Assembly (NCBI GenBank): GCA_016839555.1 | Contig: JAEOUA010000012.1 | Location: 62,001 to 126,000, forward strand | DNA length: 64,000 nucleotides | Origin: Promethearchaeota archaeon | Lineage (GTDB): Archaea > Asgardarchaeota > Lokiarchaeia > Sigyniarchaeales > SOKP01 | Direction of reading: 5' to 3' | Shown here: in pieces, positions 34,178-43,601 of the stretch | Position numbering within the stretch: the first letter of the stretch is position 1 | How the letters are laid out: every line of letters starts with the position of its first letter | Program-made: the position numbers and the translations under genes | The notes under the pieces: model-generated | Told to the model about the DNA's origin: nothing | The model's database searches: none | The model's input: only the letters and a program-made list of their open reading frames with translations

Positions 34178-35140
34178 TCATTTTTTTCGTAATGTTTCGA
34201 AAGTTCCATATCCCCCTGAAAGATCATTAAGTTGAAATGATCCTATTGATTGAATCAAAATAGATTCATCACCCTCCTTTGTTTTAAAGGGAACAGGGAT
34301 GATAGGGCCTGTTTGTGCTTTTAAGATATATTTTTCATTATTGAAGTCAATTAATTCCAACTCTGAACTTATTGGCATAATATTGTCTTTTCTGAACTGC
34401 TGATCGAGAATCTTAATCGTTTTTAAAGGGATATTTTGTCCATTTTTGAAAATAAATCCTCCCGTAGACAGCCTTCCGTCATCAGATATTATCGCAGCAG
34501 GATTAACCGCTAAATTTTCATTAAACCATATTACATAATATAACCAATTTCCCACTCCTGTCCAATCCCTTACACCATACGTATGATCCCTTTGTCCTAT
34601 AATATCCTTGAAAGTATAACTTTTTTCTCCGATTTTTAAAATTCCAGAAATCTTCGCTATTTGCTCCCAATGTTTATCGCCTGCCTTTTTTCCTAGTTCT
34701 AAAGATTCTTTTGACATATATTCACTATATTCGTATACCTCATTAATTGGATTAAAAGTTAAATCCATCTCAACTTTTTTTACTCCCTCAATTAATTGAG
34801 GATTCTGACGGACATCCGGTAAATCTCCGGGATTTTTTACAATGATTAAATTTCCCTGGAACTTGTAATTCCATGTGCCGTTGTTATTCCATTGATGAGT
34901 CATTCCAGCAACCGTTAGAGCTTCATTAAACTCTTTGATTTTTTTCTCTTGAAAATACCCTCCCGCAGAACCGTCAGGAAGAAACAGAAATAAAAAAGTC
35001 ATACCCTCTTGCTTATTTGGCTTGAATCCTAAACGAGAAACACCGCCTATTTTCTTATCCTTTGAATAAAATGCCAAATAATAAGATTCATTCCATTCTG
35101 GATGGTCATTAATCTGTTCGGGATGTATAATTTTTTCCAT
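34178..35140 (-). CDS. DUF7064/CrtC-like lipocalin-fold protein
   Basis: 320 residues, mostly beta-strands. The segment DIIGQRDHTYGVRDWTGVGN (about 188-207) is the signature of a family related to hydroxyneurosporene synthase/AttH-like proteins (DUF7064/DUF7065), a double-lipocalin fold that binds hydrophobic ligands. The N-terminal SYYLAFYSKDKKIGGVSRLG also fits. The reaction and ligand are unknown. It is transcribed away from the kinase-like gene upstream of it (110-bp gap, same strand) and both interrupt the superoperon, so they may have arrived together. Confidence 0.6.
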   Translation of the reverse strand: MEKIIHPEQINDHPEWNESYYLAFYSKDKKIGGVSRLGFKPNKQEGMTFLFLFLPDGSAGGYFQEKKIKEFNEALTVAGMTHQWNNNGTWNYKFQGNLIIVKNPGDLPDVRQNPQLIEGVKKVEMDLTFNPINEVYEYSEYMSKESLELGKKAGDKHWEQIAKISGILKIGEKSYTFKDIIGQRDHTYGVRDWTGVGNWLYYVIWFNENLAVNPAAIISDDGRLSTGGFIFKNGQNIPLKTIKILDQQFRKDNIMPISSELELIDFNNEKYILKAQTGPIIPVPFKTKEGDESILIQSIGSFQLNDLSGGYGTFETLRKK

Positions 35141-35250
35141 AACAAAATCTCCATATTATCTCATAGAGGTAAGAACTATTCAATAATTTATATATTCAAA
35201 TGATGAGATCTTATTAAATCAATTTAATTAGGAAAAGTAAAAATAAAGAC

Positions 35251-37947
35251 TCATTTTATTCTAATCTGACCATCATATCCATTAATTTGGACCATTTGAC
35301 CGGTTTTGAATAATCTGCAAGCATTCGGAATGTTGGTCACCGCGGGGATTCCGTATTCGCGAGAAACAACCGCCCCATGCGATAAAATTCCTCCCGTCTC
35401 TGTAATTAATCCCCCTATTTTACTGAAAACGGTAGTCCATCCCGGATCTGTTCTCGGTACTACTAAAATCTCGTTTACCTGAACTTTTGGAATATCTTCG
35501 ATCTTTTGCAAGACGCGAATAAGACCTGTGACCAATCCTTGACTTGCCGCTATCCCTTGAAATACTTTACTACTTTCTTTGAAGTCTAGAGTATCATTAT
35601 ACTCCCTGTCACCAATTATAAATTTGGGAGGTAATTTGTTTTCATATTCAAAAAATTCTTTTTTTCTCTCGTTTATCATTGGTTTATATTTGTTAATTTG
35701 GGGGGAAGATATACCCTTTTCTATAATCTCCCTAATTTCCCTTTTTCGCAAAAAGAAAATATCAATGGGGTCATCAAGAAGATCTTTTTGCTGAAAAATC
35801 TCCCCAATATCCATAAACACCTTTCTATTGCGAGCGATCCATTTATCCAGATTATATCTCTGATTTTCCCGAAAGATAATATATCTTCTGCTAAAATTTA
35901 ATATAATAGATAAGATTTTCCATTTTAGATACCCCAAAAACTGAGACCTGATTTTTTTTTCCACTCGTCTTTCAATCAATTTTTTGAATTTTTCATTTTT
36001 TGCCTTTATTTTGTTTAATTTCTCTTCCTCCTCCGTTAGGAGGGATTGGATAATATCAAATACATATTCAGGAGCATCAGACCAGCGTGGATAATATGAC
36101 TCTCTCGTAAATCCCCTATCGCCTTGCTCTTTAATAAATTTATTAAATCGTTCCAGAAAGAGATTGATTTCTGGCTCCCGCTCTTCTAATAATCGCTGAT
36201 AAAGGTTTTTAGAATCTGTATTGAGAATAATAGATTTTAATTTTTCATCCTTTTGAGCGCTTATGGCAAGTTTATGTAATTGTTCATTTGTTTCGGTAAG
36301 TTTGTGATTTAATCCAGAGATTAAAATAGGGTAATATTTTACTGCATCTTCCTTTCCAATGAATCTTTTAAGGAGATATTGGACCATCAAATTCATACCG
36401 ATATTGTGGACAGGGATTCCATATCGAACTAATTTAAAATGATCTACCATTTTCTCATCTAAAGAGTTGGCTAATTCAAAAAGACTCTTGGCATCTCCCT
36501 TCTTATCTAACTTTTTCAACTCAGCATCAAAGAAGTCGCAAAATGGATTAAATTCTTCCTTGGTCCACTTTTCATACACCTTGTCGGTTTTCGTCATAGA
36601 TCCATTAGGATCGAAGATCCTGACCCGTAATTCTGCCACAATTCGATTTATTAAATGAAATGGTAAATCTTTTATGGTTTTTTTTCCAAATGGTCCTGCG
36701 CCTTTAGGAAAATAATTCAACACATCTTCATTACGCACAAATGTTGGAATTTCATTTTCTACCTTACGTTTTAAGACATTTAAATTAAAATATACATGTC
36801 CGTTATGGAGCTTTAGTAAGTTCGCCTGCATTTCTTTATAGCCCATTATTGAATTAAGGTGAATATTTACCACTTTCGTGAGCTGATCGCCAAGCAGATC
36901 GAAGAATAATGGGGTGACATTGTCATTCCAATAATCATCAGAATAGCCGCGCGAGAAAAGAATATCTTCTTCTTTCTTAAAAGAAGTTATTGGCCGTGAT
37001 TGTAATATAACAATTTGATTGGATTCTTCAATAGCCCATTCTATATCTTGTGGGGATTTGAAAGCCTGTTCAATATTAGCTCCTACTTCAGCAAGGTTTA
37101 ATATATCAGTATCCGTTAAAGAGGGTTCCGACCACTCATCTTCGGATAATCGAACCTTTTGTGTTCCACATTCATTCTCTACATCAGTGGGTTGGATAAT
37201 ATATTGTTTTCTCCCAATTTTTTTATTTAAAATCTCAAAAGAAGGGGTTTTTTTCTGCGTTTGTTTTAAAGTGAATTGATCTGGAGAACTAATTCCTCCC
37301 ACTACAGATTCACCCAACCCAAAATTAGATTCAATAAGCATTTCTGAGATTTCTGCTGAAAGCGGATTTTTGGTGAATAGAACGCCAGCAGCTTTAGCAG
37401 GAACCATTTTTTGGATAATAACCGCAATTTGAGCATTTTCATATGGGATATTATTTTTTAGTCTATATGCTATTGCTCTAGTTGTCCAGAGTGATGCATA
37501 GCATTCTTTAATATGATATATGATATCTTCAATACTTTTTAAATTCAGATAGGAATCATATTGTCCCGCAAAAGACGCAGATTCCAAATCTTCTGCGTTT
37601 GCTGAAGATCTCACGACATAACTATCGCAGGATAATGATTTATATACATTTTCAATTTCTGCCAATATTTCTCGAGGAATATCACCATTTTTAATGGCGG
37701 TTTGGATTTTTGCTGTAAATTTTTCAAGATTTTGATATTCAGAATCTTTAATCTCATATAAGGTGGTTTTAATAATATCATCGAGATCATTTTCCTTTAT
37801 AAATTTAGTATAGGCGTCTGTTGTAATACAAAAACCTTCAGGTACATTAAACTTATGTTTTATTAATTTTGCTAAATTGAAACCTTTTCCGCCTACTTTT
37901 CCACCTATTTGTTCATTAACACTATTTAAATTGATTGCGAAACCCAT
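35251..37947 (-). CDS. PEP-synthase/rifampicin-phosphotransferase-like dikinase
   Basis: 898 residues. N-terminal ATP-grasp domain (about 1-320): GGKVGGKGFNLAKLIKHKFN, VVRSSANAEDLESASFAGQY and IEWAIEESNQIVILQSRPI. The middle 320-770 is an alpha-rich domain. The swivelling phosphohistidine domain is C-terminal (about 810-898) with GLITETGGILSHGAVVSREY; the His in SHG (about residue 857) is the phosphate carrier. PEP synthase has the His domain in the middle and a PEP-binding barrel at the end. The barrel is absent, so the plan is that of rifampicin phosphotransferases and related enzymes that phosphorylate small molecules. The substrate is unknown; PEP synthesis is unlikely. Confidence 0.75.
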   Translation of the reverse strand: MGFAINLNSVNEQIGGKVGGKGFNLAKLIKHKFNVPEGFCITTDAYTKFIKENDLDDIIKTTLYEIKDSEYQNLEKFTAKIQTAIKNGDIPREILAEIENVYKSLSCDSYVVRSSANAEDLESASFAGQYDSYLNLKSIEDIIYHIKECYASLWTTRAIAYRLKNNIPYENAQIAVIIQKMVPAKAAGVLFTKNPLSAEISEMLIESNFGLGESVVGGISSPDQFTLKQTQKKTPSFEILNKKIGRKQYIIQPTDVENECGTQKVRLSEDEWSEPSLTDTDILNLAEVGANIEQAFKSPQDIEWAIEESNQIVILQSRPITSFKKEEDILFSRGYSDDYWNDNVTPLFFDLLGDQLTKVVNIHLNSIMGYKEMQANLLKLHNGHVYFNLNVLKRKVENEIPTFVRNEDVLNYFPKGAGPFGKKTIKDLPFHLINRIVAELRVRIFDPNGSMTKTDKVYEKWTKEEFNPFCDFFDAELKKLDKKGDAKSLFELANSLDEKMVDHFKLVRYGIPVHNIGMNLMVQYLLKRFIGKEDAVKYYPILISGLNHKLTETNEQLHKLAISAQKDEKLKSIILNTDSKNLYQRLLEEREPEINLFLERFNKFIKEQGDRGFTRESYYPRWSDAPEYVFDIIQSLLTEEEEKLNKIKAKNEKFKKLIERRVEKKIRSQFLGYLKWKILSIILNFSRRYIIFRENQRYNLDKWIARNRKVFMDIGEIFQQKDLLDDPIDIFFLRKREIREIIEKGISSPQINKYKPMINERKKEFFEYENKLPPKFIIGDREYNDTLDFKESSKVFQGIAASQGLVTGLIRVLQKIEDIPKVQVNEILVVPRTDPGWTTVFSKIGGLITETGGILSHGAVVSREYGIPAVTNIPNACRLFKTGQMVQINGYDGQIRIK

Positions 37948-38233
37948 GATACATCAACTAGTTTAACTTTAATATATAAATTTATGAAATATTTTTTTTT
38001 ATTCAAAATCAATTTAGAATTCTTTCCATATAAAACTTATATTTTATTTGATTAAAATCATTATTTATTTGTTCCTAGAAGTATTTATCAAAATCTTATT
38101 ATTGAAATTATTAACGATCGGAAAAATTCTCAAAAATAAAGAATAGGATTCATTAAAATTCATTAAAATTTTATTTTATCTTTTCTTTTATACAACTAAG
38201 TAATAATATTATTGAAAATAAGTGAGATTTATT

Positions 38234-38533
38234 ATGGGACACAAAACGAAAAAAGTCGACATTACGGGGCGCTATGGGGCTCGTTATGGTGCAGTAAATA
38301 GGAAAAGGGCTCGAGATGTATTAGTCAAAATGAAAAGTAAATACATCATTTGTCCACAATGTAAAACAAAAGGCTCTGTTCATAGAATCTCCACAGGAAT
38401 TTGGTATTGTAGAAAATGTAAATCAAAATTCACTGGAGGAGCATATACCACTACAACATTACGGGGTTTGGAATCATTCAGAGTTTCTAAGCGAAAACAG
38501 CGTGAGATTGAATTAATTGAAGAGGAAGAATGA
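38234..38533 (+). CDS. rpl37ae: Ribosomal protein L37Ae (eL43)
   Basis: 99 residues. Zinc ribbon CPQCKTKGSVHRISTGIWYC then CRKCKSKF binds the large subunit rRNA; the N-terminus KTKKVDITGRYGARYGAVNR is typical. An upstream GTG (38222) is in frame, but homologues begin MG-x-KTKKV and GTGAG there is better read as the ribosome-binding site, so ATG 38234 is used. The C-terminal tail is Glu-rich. It overlaps pcc1 by 4 nt, and continues the superoperon after the two-gene reverse-strand insertion. Confidence 0.95.
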   Translation: MGHKTKKVDITGRYGARYGAVNRKRARDVLVKMKSKYIICPQCKTKGSVHRISTGIWYCRKCKSKFTGGAYTTTTLRGLESFRVSKRKQREIELIEEEE

Positions 38534-38796
38534 ATAAATCTAATTTTTTTTCTCTCAAATCGTCAGTAGAATTTACTTTTGATGATCCTAAAATGAGAGA
38601 TTATTGCTATAACAGTTTTCTACCGGAATATGAGAAATTTACCAGTAAACGCTCAAAAATCATTATGAAAAAAGAAGGCAATAATATTCTCCATTTTATA
38701 ATTGAGAGCAAAGATATTACAGCATTTCGAGCATCAATAAATGATATTATAAGTTTCGGAAAAATAATAGAGAATGTCTCAATATTAACTAAATAG
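38530..38796 (+). CDS. pcc1: KEOPS complex subunit Pcc1
   Basis: 88 residues. Dimerisation subunit of KEOPS, which makes t6A at tRNA position 37. The pattern is right: strand SSVEFTFDDP, helix, strand SKIIMKKEGNNILHFIIESKDITAFRASINDIISFGKIIENV, i.e. alternating strand-helix with the typical DITAFRASIND helix (quoted pieces only). ATG overlaps the L37Ae stop (ATGA). Cgi121 and Sua5 lie 4 to 6 kb downstream. Confidence 0.85.
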   Translation: MNKSNFFSLKSSVEFTFDDPKMRDYCYNSFLPEYEKFTSKRSKIIMKKEGNNILHFIIESKDITAFRASINDIISFGKIIENVSILTK

Positions 38797-38805
38797 TGTT
38801 CTTAT

Positions 38806-38825
38806 AGGCTTTAGAGCCTTTTTTT
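38806..38825 (+). terminator. Hairpin plus T-run after pcc1
   Basis: AGGCT (38806-38810), loop TTAG, AGCCT (38815-38819), followed by a run of seven T (38819-38825). It starts 10 bp after the pcc1 stop codon and 106 bp before pfdB. This is the clearest intrinsic-type terminator in the window. Confidence 0.7.
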
Positions 38826-38930
38826 GGAAGAAGCTCTAAAAAAAAATTAATAAAATATAGAAAAAAATATTTTATTGACTTATAAACTTTTATAATTATA
38901 AACTTTTTAACAAAGGAAAAAGGAAAAGAT

Positions 38931-39296
38931 ATGACAATTAATTTTGATAAATTGGACGATGATTTAAAGAATAAGATTCAGCAGTTTCAGCAAATACAAA
39001 CCAATCTTGAATACATTATCAATCAGAGGCTACAATTAGAGACAAGATTACGAGAAACTGAATTAGCTGTGGAAGAATTAGAAAAGACGGGATCCGATGA
39101 GATTATCTATAAATCGATCGGTGGAATTATGGTGAAAAGCGAGCGAGATAAATTGTTAGCAGAGAAAAAGAGCCAAAAGACCAGTTTAGAAATGAAAATA
39201 AAGACATTAAAAAGTAAAGAAGAAAGAGCTCGTGGACAAATCGAGAATGTGAGTAAATCAATTCAATCAGATCTCCAACAAAAGCAATCCATGTAA
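38931..39296 (+). CDS. pfdB: Prefoldin beta subunit
   Basis: 121 residues: two long coiled-coil helices joined by a short beta-hairpin. The helix KIQQFQQIQTNLEYIINQRLQL leads to SDEIIYKSIGGIMVKSERDK (the hairpin with YKSIGG typical of prefoldin beta) and a return helix ending SIQSDLQQKQSM. Prefoldin passes unfolded proteins to the thermosome. It is preceded by AAAGGAAAAAGGAAAAG, a strong purine-rich ribosome-binding region. The DHH gene follows after 2 bp. Confidence 0.93.
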   Translation: MTINFDKLDDDLKNKIQQFQQIQTNLEYIINQRLQLETRLRETELAVEELEKTGSDEIIYKSIGGIMVKSERDKLLAEKKSQKTSLEMKIKTLKSKEERARGQIENVSKSIQSDLQQKQSM

Positions 39297-39298
39297 GT

Positions 39299-40315
39299 AT
39301 GTTTCGATCAAAAATCCAATCTTATTTAAATTCTTTAAAAGGTAAAACAATTTTAATTACTACTCATGAATTAGCAGATTTAGATGGAGTTTCTTCATCA
39401 ATCGCTTTAAATTTTTTTTTAAAAAAATTAGTAAATGATATAAAAACTATTATTTATTTTTCTGGAATTTCGAAAAGAACAGAGCTTTTCTTGGAAAGAT
39501 TAAAGCAAAAATTTCCAGAATTTAATCCTATATTCGCAGAGTCATTTGAAAATAATAGTATTGATGTTTTTTTTATTTTAGATACCAATAAACTAAGTAA
39601 TGTGGATGAATTTCTGAAACTTAATCAAATCCAAAGAGAGCAACGTCATTTCTTTTTTATTGATCATCATTTTTCAGATGAAATGACCATAAATTCTAAA
39701 GAAAATATACAGGGAATTTGCTTAGATGAATATAGTTCGACTTGTGAAATTATTTTTGATCTTTTTGAAGAGTTCAAAGTATCATTTATAGATCCTATTA
39801 GATTTCTATTAATTGCTGGAATAATTACTGATTCTGGATATCTTAAATTTGCAAATAATCATACGATACAGGCGCTTGCAAAATTATTAAATGATAATAT
39901 AGAATATCAAGAACTCCGATTAATGCTCAAAACTGAGCCAGATATCTCCGAAAAAATTGCTCAAATAAAGGGCACTCAGAGAGCTGAAATGATAAAAGTC
40001 AAAAAATGGCTTATTGGTGTGTCTCAAGTAAGTAGTTTCGAGGCAAGTGCTGCAAATATATTAATTAAAATAGGATTTGATGTGGCAATGGTTATTTCAG
40101 AAAGAAAAGATGAATACAGAATTAGCGTCCGCGCTAAAAAGAGAGTTTGCCGAAAAACAGGATTACATTTAGGAAAGTTATTAGAAGAAATCTCGAGAGA
40201 TTATAATGCGAATGGAGGAGGTCATGATGGAGCAGCTTCCATTAATATAGCTAAAGAAGAGGGAACCCTTAAAGACGTCATTTTAGATAAAATTAAAGAA
40301 AATTTAAGTAAATAG
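39299..40315 (+). CDS. DHH-DHHA1 family phosphoesterase (NrnA/RecJ-like)
   Basis: 338 residues. Motif I is THELADLDGVSSSIALN (D-x-D-G), motif II ILDTNKLSNV, motif III the DHH itself in FFIDHHFSDE, motif IV AGIITDSGYLKF. The C-terminal DHHA1 domain ends in NGGGHDGAASINIA. These are manganese-dependent nanoRNA or oligonucleotide phosphodiesterases; archaeal versions downstream of prefoldin in this superoperon are common. The first His of motif I is kept. It starts 2 bp after pfdB, so cotranscription is likely. Confidence 0.9.
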   Translation: MFRSKIQSYLNSLKGKTILITTHELADLDGVSSSIALNFFLKKLVNDIKTIIYFSGISKRTELFLERLKQKFPEFNPIFAESFENNSIDVFFILDTNKLSNVDEFLKLNQIQREQRHFFFIDHHFSDEMTINSKENIQGICLDEYSSTCEIIFDLFEEFKVSFIDPIRFLLIAGIITDSGYLKFANNHTIQALAKLLNDNIEYQELRLMLKTEPDISEKIAQIKGTQRAEMIKVKKWLIGVSQVSSFEASAANILIKIGFDVAMVISERKDEYRISVRAKKRVCRKTGLHLGKLLEEISRDYNANGGGHDGAASINIAKEEGTLKDVILDKIKENLSK

Positions 40316-40370
40316 TAATTATTAATAATTATTAATTATTCAATACAAATCAAATGGCTTTTTTTTATCT

Positions 40371-41210
40371 ATGGCATTAATAACCTTTCAAAATTTTTCT
40401 TTTCGATATAAAAGAAGCGATATTTACGCGCTTAAAAACATTAATTTAGAAATAGAAACTAATGAATTCATTCTTTTGGCCGGCGAAACGGGTTCTGGAA
40501 AAACGACTTTAATTAGATGTATGAATGGATTGATCCCCCAATTTTATTCAGGGTATTATAAAGGGAAAATATTAGTTAATGGCAACGATACTACTAAAAT
40601 TTCCATAGCAGATTTATCTACGATTGTTGGAATTGTTTTTCAAACTCCAGAAAATCAACTTATTGCTATGAACGTAGAGTATGAAATAGCCTTTGGTATG
40701 GAAAATTTGGGTGTCCCAAGGGAATTAATTAAAGAAAAACTCGAGGAAGTTATTCGTTTAACTGAAATAGAAAATATTTTAGATAGAGCACCATTCGAAA
40801 TAAGTGGAGGAGAACAGCAAAGAGTCGCTATAGCTTCTATACTCGCCTTAGAACCTGAAATTCTTATTCTTGATGAACCTACAGCAAATTTAGATCCATT
40901 TTTTGCGGGAAAAATATTAAAACTCTTAAAAAAAATTCAGATAGAAAAAAAAATTACAATCATAATAATTGAACATCGTTTAGATTTGGTACTTCCATTT
41001 GTTGATGAAATAATTTTAATGAAAGAGGGAGAAATCTTACAAAAAGATGATAAGCAAAAAGTAATCAATGGTCCTATTTTTAAAAATTTAAATATCAATA
41101 AACCTTTGATATATTCCATATTTCTTCAATTAAAAGAAAATGATTTAATTAAAGAACCAATTCCCGTAAGTATACAAGAAGCGATCAATTTAATTAAACA
41201 AAAATTATAG
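40371..41210 (+). CDS. ECF transporter ATPase A1
   Basis: 279 residues, ABC ATPase. Walker A AGETGSGKTTLIR (about 36-48), Q-loop VFQTPENQLIAM, signature ISGGEQQRVAIASILA, Walker B ILILDEPTANLD and H-loop IIEHRL. The Q-loop TPENQL and the C-terminal extension after DEIILMKEGEI are typical of energy-coupling-factor ATPases that import vitamins or metals. Followed without gap by A2 and then EcfT. Confidence 0.93.
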   Translation: MALITFQNFSFRYKRSDIYALKNINLEIETNEFILLAGETGSGKTTLIRCMNGLIPQFYSGYYKGKILVNGNDTTKISIADLSTIVGIVFQTPENQLIAMNVEYEIAFGMENLGVPRELIKEKLEEVIRLTEIENILDRAPFEISGGEQQRVAIASILALEPEILILDEPTANLDPFFAGKILKLLKKIQIEKKITIIIIEHRLDLVLPFVDEIILMKEGEILQKDDKQKVINGPIFKNLNINKPLIYSIFLQLKENDLIKEPIPVSIQEAINLIKQKL

Positions 41211-42062
41211 GTGATTATAGTGTCTGAGCCATTACCTCTTATTATAATGAATAATGTAAGCTATACTTATCCTAATGGAACTCAAGCGTTAAAAAATATC
41301 AGTTTAAATGTAAATTCTGGGGAAATTGTCGGAATAATGGGAAGTAATGGAGCAGGAAAGACCACGTTAATAAGAACGCTAAATGGATTGATACAACCAC
41401 AAAAAGGATTAATATTCATAGAAAACGGAAATATAAAATCAAAAACTATAGCCGAATTATCTACTTTTGTTGGTATAGTTTTCCAAAATCCCGAACATCA
41501 ATTATTTTCGAATAGTGTTCAAGAAGAAATAAAATTTTCTCTAAAAAATATTTATCCAGAGAATAAAATTCAAGAAAAAATAGATGAAACCTTAAGCATA
41601 TTTCAATTTGAAAAATATAAAGAAAAATCTCCATTGAATTTATCAGGAGGAGAGAAAAAAAAATTAGCATTAGCATCAATAATGTGTCGCAATCCAAAAA
41701 TCTTAATTTTTGATGAACCAACACTGGGACAAGATAAAAATGAAATAAATTTTCTGATTAATTTACTTGAGGAAGAGAAAAAAAAGAAAAAGACTATAAT
41801 TATTGTCACACATAATATAGAATTTGCCTATAAGCATATCCCTCGAATAATCTTAATGGCAGAGGGCAGAATCCTTGCGGATGGTCCAACCCATAAAATC
41901 TTATCTAATAAAAAATTACTAAAAAAAGCCTCCTTAATCTTACCTCAATTAATTGAACTAAAATCAACTCTTAAAACGATAGGTTTGGATATCCCAGAGA
42001 AAATTTACACACAAGAAGCCATAACAGCATTTTTAATGGATTATTTTAAAAAAAAATACTAA
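41211..42062 (+). CDS. ECF transporter ATPase A2
   Basis: 283 residues from GTG at 41211, directly after the A1 stop. Walker A MGSNGAGKTTLIRT, Q-loop VFQNPEHQLFSNSVQEEI (the ECF-specific NPEHQLFS), signature LSGGEKKKLALASIM, Walker B ILIFDEPTLGQD and H-loop VTHNIEFAYKH. The pair A1-A2 forms the heterodimeric motor. Both have full catalytic sets. Confidence 0.93.
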   Translation: MIIVSEPLPLIIMNNVSYTYPNGTQALKNISLNVNSGEIVGIMGSNGAGKTTLIRTLNGLIQPQKGLIFIENGNIKSKTIAELSTFVGIVFQNPEHQLFSNSVQEEIKFSLKNIYPENKIQEKIDETLSIFQFEKYKEKSPLNLSGGEKKKLALASIMCRNPKILIFDEPTLGQDKNEINFLINLLEEEKKKKKTIIIVTHNIEFAYKHIPRIILMAEGRILADGPTHKILSNKKLLKKASLILPQLIELKSTLKTIGLDIPEKIYTQEAITAFLMDYFKKKY

Positions 42063-42077
42063 AAAGAAGGAAACACA

Positions 42078-42845
42078 ATGTCATTTAAATTTTTGGAAGC
42101 TTTTAGATTTTTAAAAAAAGATGCATTTTTACATAATCTTGATCCTCGGGTAAAATTATTTTTAGCCCTAATCTATACAATCTGCTCACTTTTATTTACA
42201 AATATAATCCCACTCTTATTGCTTTTTCTCACTCTTTTTCCATTAATTTTATTTGGAAGACTTTTTAGAGAATGGTTTAAAAGTATCCAAGGCTTATCCT
42301 TTCTATTTATATTAATAATCGTGCTTAATACATTTTTCTTATCATTCTCTTATGCAATAGGAATGATTATAAGAATAATAATTATGATATCATCATTCTC
42401 AATCTTTTTTCTTACAGTTGATCCCAATGAATTAACTTTATCATTAATTTCAATGAAAGTTCCCTTTGAATTTGCGTTTAGTTTTTCTCTTGCATTTCGA
42501 TTTGTGCCGACTATATCCATTGAGGCTCAAAACATTATCGATGCTCAACAGAGTAGAGGATATGAATTAAAAAAAAAAGGTATTATAACGCAAATAAAAA
42601 ATCTTTTTCCCTTATTAATCCCTCTCATTATTTGCTCTGTAAAAAGAGCTTTTAATGTGGCTGAAGCTTTGGAATCTAGAGCTTTTGGAAGTAGAAAAGA
42701 AAGAACTTACTATTTTACGATAAATTATACCTATAAAGATTGGATCATTACCTTCTATTTGTTAATTATATTAATTTTATCTATTTTAATTAAAATATAT
42801 TTTAATTTTATGCCTGATTGGTTCAGCTGGAAGTTGCCAATATAA
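42078..42845 (+). CDS. ECF transporter transmembrane subunit T
   Basis: 255 residues with five to six hydrophobic segments. It starts with FLKKDAFLHNLDPRVKLFLAL, the EcfT N-terminal pattern, and has the two ATPase-coupling motifs: DAQQSRGYELKKKG (x-R-G, about 155-168) and ALESRAFGSRKERTYY (about 196-211). A substrate-binding S subunit is not in the window, so this is likely a group II module shared by several S proteins encoded elsewhere. Confidence 0.9.
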   Translation: MSFKFLEAFRFLKKDAFLHNLDPRVKLFLALIYTICSLLFTNIIPLLLLFLTLFPLILFGRLFREWFKSIQGLSFLFILIIVLNTFFLSFSYAIGMIIRIIIMISSFSIFFLTVDPNELTLSLISMKVPFEFAFSFSLAFRFVPTISIEAQNIIDAQQSRGYELKKKGIITQIKNLFPLLIPLIICSVKRAFNVAEALESRAFGSRKERTYYFTINYTYKDWIITFYLLIILILSILIKIYFNFMPDWFSWKLPI

Positions 42846-42846
42846 T

Positions 42847-43494
42847 ATGATAAAACAAAATTTCTTCTTTTCAGAGCATGACTTAAGATTCACCATTATT
42901 GCTAATACAATAGAATTAAAAGAACAAAAAACCTCACTTGATCAATTGTTTGATATTTTAGAAGGGCTTCAAAATAAATATCTTAAGGCTGTAATTCAAT
43001 TTTTTAATCCTCAATATTTAATGGATAAAAATCATCTTTTTTATGCGATATATTTTACTCTAAAAGCATTTAAATATAAAAAAAATATTTCTCAAAAACC
43101 CAGCATAGAATTCTTATTATATTTATCAGCAAATCGGCAAATTCGAAAGGCTTTTAATTCCTTTGGGATAAAAGAAAACGATTTAAATATGGGAATGTTG
43201 AATTACTGTATCGCAGCAGATGAATCCACAGCTATTAAAATCAATGAAAAATTATTAGATCAATTTAACTTTATAGAGAAAAAGAATGAATATAATGAGA
43301 AATCAAAAAAGAAATATTTTCGATTAAAATATTTCTTTAATTTATCTGATAACCAGATTGATACTAGCTTACATACGTTAGGAGTTAAAAATACATTAGA
43401 TCCAAATAAAGCAGAAAATTTGAAACTTCTTTTTCAAGCGTTATCTGATTTAATAGTCGAGAAAATGGCTTTATTAAGCTTAGAAAACTATTAG
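42847..43494 (+). CDS. cgi121: KEOPS subunit Cgi121, with long insertion
   Basis: 215 residues, longer than the usual 150. The Cgi121 core is visible: an N-terminal strand-helix, HLFYAIYFTLKAFKYKKNIS, PSIEFLLYLSANRQIRKAFN (the family hallmark, residues about 92-111), FGIKENDLNMGM, and the C-terminal helix SDLIVEKMALLSLENY. The additional residues (about 135-175, rich in Lys, Asn and Tyr) form an insertion before the C-terminal helix. In KEOPS Cgi121 binds the tRNA 3' end and Bud32. It begins 1 bp after the EcfT stop, probably the same transcript. Confidence 0.75.
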   Translation: MIKQNFFFSEHDLRFTIIANTIELKEQKTSLDQLFDILEGLQNKYLKAVIQFFNPQYLMDKNHLFYAIYFTLKAFKYKKNISQKPSIEFLLYLSANRQIRKAFNSFGIKENDLNMGMLNYCIAADESTAIKINEKLLDQFNFIEKKNEYNEKSKKKYFRLKYFFNLSDNQIDTSLHTLGVKNTLDPNKAENLKLLFQALSDLIVEKMALLSLENY

Positions 43495-43601
43495 AACGTA
43501 AAAAAATAATTTAGAAATTCCTAAAAAGAATCTATATTTAAATAAAAGTTTAATATTTTAAAAAAATCAAATTATAAAAAAAAATTAAATTTTGAATTTC
43601 A

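Noticed and set aside
38222..38533. L37Ae starting at GTG 38222
   Set aside because: GTGAG fits a ribosome-binding site and homologues begin at the later ATG.
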